The notes under the pieces were generated by a model, which saw only the letters and a program-made list of their open reading frames with translations, was not told the origin of the DNA and searched no databases. Source: Akkermansiaceae bacterium UBA7331 (lineage in GTDB: Bacteria; Verrucomicrobiota; Verrucomicrobiia; Verrucomicrobiales; Akkermansiaceae). From it: 64,000 nucleotides of DNA. The first letter of the stretch is position 1. Every line of letters starts with the position of its first letter. Location of the stretch: contig DKPP01000001.1 in NCBI GenBank assembly GCA_002471255.1, positions 1-64,000 on the forward strand, given 5' to 3'. The position numbers and the translations under genes are program-made. Shown here in pieces: positions 61,569 through 64,000 of the stretch.

Positions 61569-62828
61569 TTGAAAAAAATTTTTCCAACTATAGGTATTAG
61601 TCTGTTATTTTTTTGTGGCGTCGCTTACGTAGTTGATTTGGCAACATCTCAATCATTTGAATCAGATGAATCAGGCAAGACATTTATTAAAAGGTCGATC
61701 AATCCCATTATTTTACATGTTTCAAAGCTTTATTTAACCGAAGAAAAAATTTTGTTTGAGCTTCAAAGTATGCGCTCACTAGATACTGGAAATCAACAGT
61801 ATAATGTTTTGACAAATTTGTTGAAGAGTCGCCAAGATTTGTTGAAACATTTTCCTTCTGTAACTCGTGATCTTTCAAAGATGGATGACGATGAGGTAAA
61901 ATGTTATCATTATCTTTCTATACAAAGAGAATTGATTTTAAAAAACATCGAATCACGGATGTTGCAACTCTCTAACAATGCTCATTACCAATCGCCTGAA
62001 TGTTTAAGGTTTATAAAGAGAGCGAAAGAACAATTTAGAAATGAGAAATTAGATGAGATCTGGACAGACAGTTATGCCGGATTGATCGATGGTTTGTATG
62101 AATGGATGGCTGACGCAGAAGATCACATTAAGATTTTAAGATCTAAAAATGATCAAGATAGTAACTATGCTGATTTGCTAGCTCACATGCTTGAAGATCG
62201 CAATACTTTTTCTGATTTGCTCAATAAAATGATAGAGAAGGATAAAGAACATCATGAAAGTATTTCCGATTTAGCGTTTTATTACGAAGAAGAACTCTTG
62301 AAATTAATCATTCATTTGATTGACCTCGAGGTATCTTGGAATGCAATGGTATTAAGGCTTTGCCTTGATATAAAAACTCAAGAATCAGATATTAATATGG
62401 TTCTTTCGATGGATTATATTATTTTACCTGAAATCTTACGCTCAGTACGCTACAACAATATTTACGATATTGGATCTCTAATTAAACGATTCGTACAATG
62501 TGAAGCGAGTTGTCAGGAGTTTGTTAAAAATTCCCTGTTTCAACAGAAAGACGAAAAGGCTTTCTCCCGTTTTTGCGGCAATTTATTAACCATCAAAACG
62601 ATTGTTCGTCAGTTAAATTATGCTGAATCTATTGGAGGTTTAGCCGTACTAGGAGCAAACGATCGACAGGAATATCTAAGGATTAAAAAGCTTCATTATA
62701 GAAGGTTATTTGATAATGTGACGATTATATCAGAACATGAATCAATACAAAAAAAGTATCCGGCCTTTGTGATATTTTTAAATGAATTCAAAGAGCAATT
62801 AAAAGAAAAAGCCAATTTGGAAATCTAA
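61569..62828 (+). CDS. Membrane-anchored helical protein of unknown function, 419 aa
   Basis: Not recognised. A TTG start (61569) is the only plausible one before the signal anchor MKKIFPTIGISLLFFCGVAYV; no ATG is near. The rest is almost entirely helical and charged (LYLTEEKILFELQSM, ILKNIESRMLQLSNN, RLFDNVTIISEHESIQ), with few Gly/Pro and several Cys, so a coiled or bundle-type periplasmic protein is inferred. Base composition is a little lower in GC than neighbours. Convergent with the PPIase gene, overlapping by 4 nt. Confidence 0.72.
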   Translation: MKKIFPTIGISLLFFCGVAYVVDLATSQSFESDESGKTFIKRSINPIILHVSKLYLTEEKILFELQSMRSLDTGNQQYNVLTNLLKSRQDLLKHFPSVTRDLSKMDDDEVKCYHYLSIQRELILKNIESRMLQLSNNAHYQSPECLRFIKRAKEQFRNEKLDEIWTDSYAGLIDGLYEWMADAEDHIKILRSKNDQDSNYADLLAHMLEDRNTFSDLLNKMIEKDKEHHESISDLAFYYEEELLKLIIHLIDLEVSWNAMVLRLCLDIKTQESDINMVLSMDYIILPEILRSVRYNNIYDIGSLIKRFVQCEASCQEFVKNSLFQQKDEKAFSRFCGNLLTIKTIVRQLNYAESIGGLAVLGANDRQEYLRIKKLHYRRLFDNVTIISEHESIQKKYPAFVIFLNEFKEQLKEKANLEI

Positions 62829-63913
62829 ATATTATTCTTGTTATCCGGCTTCACATTAATAGAAATGGGTTTGACGGATAATCTGTTACTTCTTCTTGCC
62901 GCATTCAAGATATTATCAACATAGCGATCGACTGCTTTATGTTTTCTGACATCCTTAGCTGCTGAGTAGAGAAGGGGTTTTGCCTCTTCGAAATTAAGTT
63001 GGCGCCCCTTGGTGATGGGAGAAGCCTTAAAAATATGCCAACCCCAATCGCTTTCAATTAGAATCGGGGTGTTATTGGGTAAATTGAATAGATCGACGCC
63101 AGGAAGTACATCGTTTCTAGCATTGGTGACAAAACCTAAATTACCACCCAATGGTCCTGATTGAGCATCTTCACTATAAGTTTTAGCTAGCCCTTCAAAA
63201 GTTTCTCCGTTATTAAGCTTATTAAGAACTTCTTCTGCTTGTGTTTTTACACTTTGACTGTCTTTATGCAATTTAGAGAAAAATATATGCTGCAAAGAGC
63301 GAGAGTCCGAAGTTTTTAGTGAATCTTTTAATTGATCATAATAGATGACTAATTCTTCATCAGTAGGAGTAGAGGCTTCTTTTGTGCTACTTTTTAAGTG
63401 CTCAGTTTGGTTTAATCTTGCTTGAAATTTTGATTTGAGCGTAGCGGGACTCATACCGGCTGATTTTAAAGCTTTAGCAAATTCTTCACCATCAGGATCG
63501 AAATCTTGAGTGAGTGATTCCATCCAAAAACCAGCTTTTTTATCAGAATCTAATTGACCTGAATCATTTAAACGAGTTTTTAATCTTATCAAAGTTTCTC
63601 GTATTAAATCATATTGAGCATTAAGTAGATAGGCGTATTGTTTCTCTACCGGTAATTCATTGAAAGAGGTAGCGTCTCCTTTACGATATGCTAATTCTCT
63701 TGCTCTTTGATCTAGTTGATTCTGAGTGATATTTTCACCATAAATTGTGGCAATAATATCGGAGTAATCGTTTATAGGTGCCGTTTGTGGAGCAAAACGA
63801 TCATTAATTTTTTTTGCAAAAAAGCCATCCCAGATAAATAAATCTCCAACTAAATACAAGGTTAAACCTGAATAGATGATTAACTTTGTAACGAATTTTT
63901 GATCACTTGTCAT
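62825..63913 (-). CDS. Membrane-anchored parvulin-type peptidyl-prolyl isomerase
   Basis: Periplasmic folding factor of the SurA/PrsA/PpiD group. ATG 63913 chosen (a TTG at 63952 adds 13 residues). N-terminal anchor helix about 8-28 (LIIYSGLTLYLVGDLFIW), SurA-like N-domain helices, then one parvulin (PpiC) domain about 200-300: HIFFSKL, FEGLAKTYSEDAQSGPLGGNLGFV and SDWGWHIFKA. Only one parvulin domain, unlike E. coli SurA. It likely follows the gene whose tail is at the right edge. Confidence 0.88.
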   Translation of the reverse strand: MTSDQKFVTKLIIYSGLTLYLVGDLFIWDGFFAKKINDRFAPQTAPINDYSDIIATIYGENITQNQLDQRARELAYRKGDATSFNELPVEKQYAYLLNAQYDLIRETLIRLKTRLNDSGQLDSDKKAGFWMESLTQDFDPDGEEFAKALKSAGMSPATLKSKFQARLNQTEHLKSSTKEASTPTDEELVIYYDQLKDSLKTSDSRSLQHIFFSKLHKDSQSVKTQAEEVLNKLNNGETFEGLAKTYSEDAQSGPLGGNLGFVTNARNDVLPGVDLFNLPNNTPILIESDWGWHIFKASPITKGRQLNFEEAKPLLYSAAKDVRKHKAVDRYVDNILNAARRSNRLSVKPISINVKPDNKNNI

Positions 63914-63955
63914 GGGATGGCTGTATAGTAAACGGACTATTGAATGAATCAATAA

Positions 63956-64000
63956 TTATTTGCCACCGGATGAATCTGCAAGGCGAGATTCTTCAGGTGG
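63956..64000 (-). CDS. C-terminal tail of a further minus-strand gene (partial)
   Basis: The last 45 nt of the window read on the minus strand as PPEESRLADSSGGK followed by TAA, with no stop before the edge. The stop lies 43 nt before the PPIase ATG, so the two genes are probably in one operon. The same stretch also forms an imperfect inverted repeat (CCACC...GGTGG), so it may instead be a hairpin. Too short to identify. Confidence 0.4.
   Translation of the reverse strand, partial: PPEESRLADSSGGK

Noticed and set aside
1..64000. CRISPR arrays, insertion sequences, rRNA, riboswitches
   Set aside because: No regularly spaced repeats, transposase motifs, rRNA text or recognisable riboswitch cores were seen on either strand; a covariance-model scan would be needed to exclude small structured RNAs.

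Overview
The window reads as a chromosomal segment of a gut-type Verrucomicrobiota bacterium, most like the Akkermansia lineage but with lower GC. Pointers (inference from gene content, no database search): an autotransporter-type protein built of PATR-like beta-strand repeats with a signal peptide typical of that phylum; a mucin-sugar set (GH95 alpha-L-fucosidase, GH20 hexosaminidase, complete fucP-fucI-fucK-fucA operon); menE and nuoBC; a MeaB chaperone; and almost no Shine-Dalgarno sequences. No phage, insertion sequence, CRISPR array or rRNA was seen. There are two tRNA genes, Leu(TAA) and Glu(TTC).

Layout. 1-2522 (-): 5' part of the PATR protein, cut by the left edge. 2.8-10.8 kb: tRNA-Leu, psd, an unknown cytosolic protein, a large unknown secreted protein, isocitrate dehydrogenase, SGNH hydrolase, TlpA-like thioredoxin, M15 peptidase. 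11-15.2 kb: outer-membrane barrel, membrane TPR protein, Sel1-repeat protein. 15.4-19.2 kb: GH95, menE, mini-RNase-III-like protein. 19.2-21.2 kb: a lipoprotein with an RbsD/FucU-like domain, nuoC, nuoB. 21.4-27.6 kb: alr, then prfA-prmC-priA, tRNA-Glu and a small secreted protein. 27.6-28.4 kb: very AT-rich gene-free stretch. 28.4-33.6 kb: GH20, M20 dipeptidase, ABC ATPase, 5-FTHF cyclo-ligase. 33.6-38.9 kb (-): dynamin-like GTPase, yggS, yqgE, L,D-transpeptidase, GT2. 39-40.8 kb: three small unknown or poorly known genes including an ApaG-domain protein. 41.1-46.8 kb (-): the fuc operon. 47-51.6 kb: MBL hydrolase, DEAD-box helicase, ruvC, a secreted protein, rppH, meaB. 51.6-58.2 kb (-): a histidine kinase/response regulator pair and a 1403-residue pseudokinase/PDZ/toroid protein. 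58.4-64 kb: malic enzyme, murJ, an anchored helical protein, parvulin PPIase, and the tail of a further gene.

How the genes fit together. GH95 and GH20 carry signal peptides and would trim fucose and N-acetylhexosamines from mucin glycans. FucP imports fucose, and FucI, FucK and FucA convert it to DHAP and L-lactaldehyde. Isocitrate dehydrogenase, malic enzyme, NuoBC and menE belong to central and respiratory metabolism. psd, alr, murJ, ldt, the M15 peptidase, GT2, the PPIase and the barrel protein build the envelope.

Most notable observations: (1) at many operon heads a -35/-10 pair ends only about 5-11 nt before the start codon, implying leaderless or near-leaderless mRNAs; (2) a giant anchored protein couples a degenerate kinase N-lobe to a PDZ and an alpha/alpha-toroid; (3) an RbsD/FucU-like domain lacking the catalytic His is exported as a lipoprotein. 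I do not claim a proven new system. These are the best candidates, and all depend on searches or RNA data I could not run.
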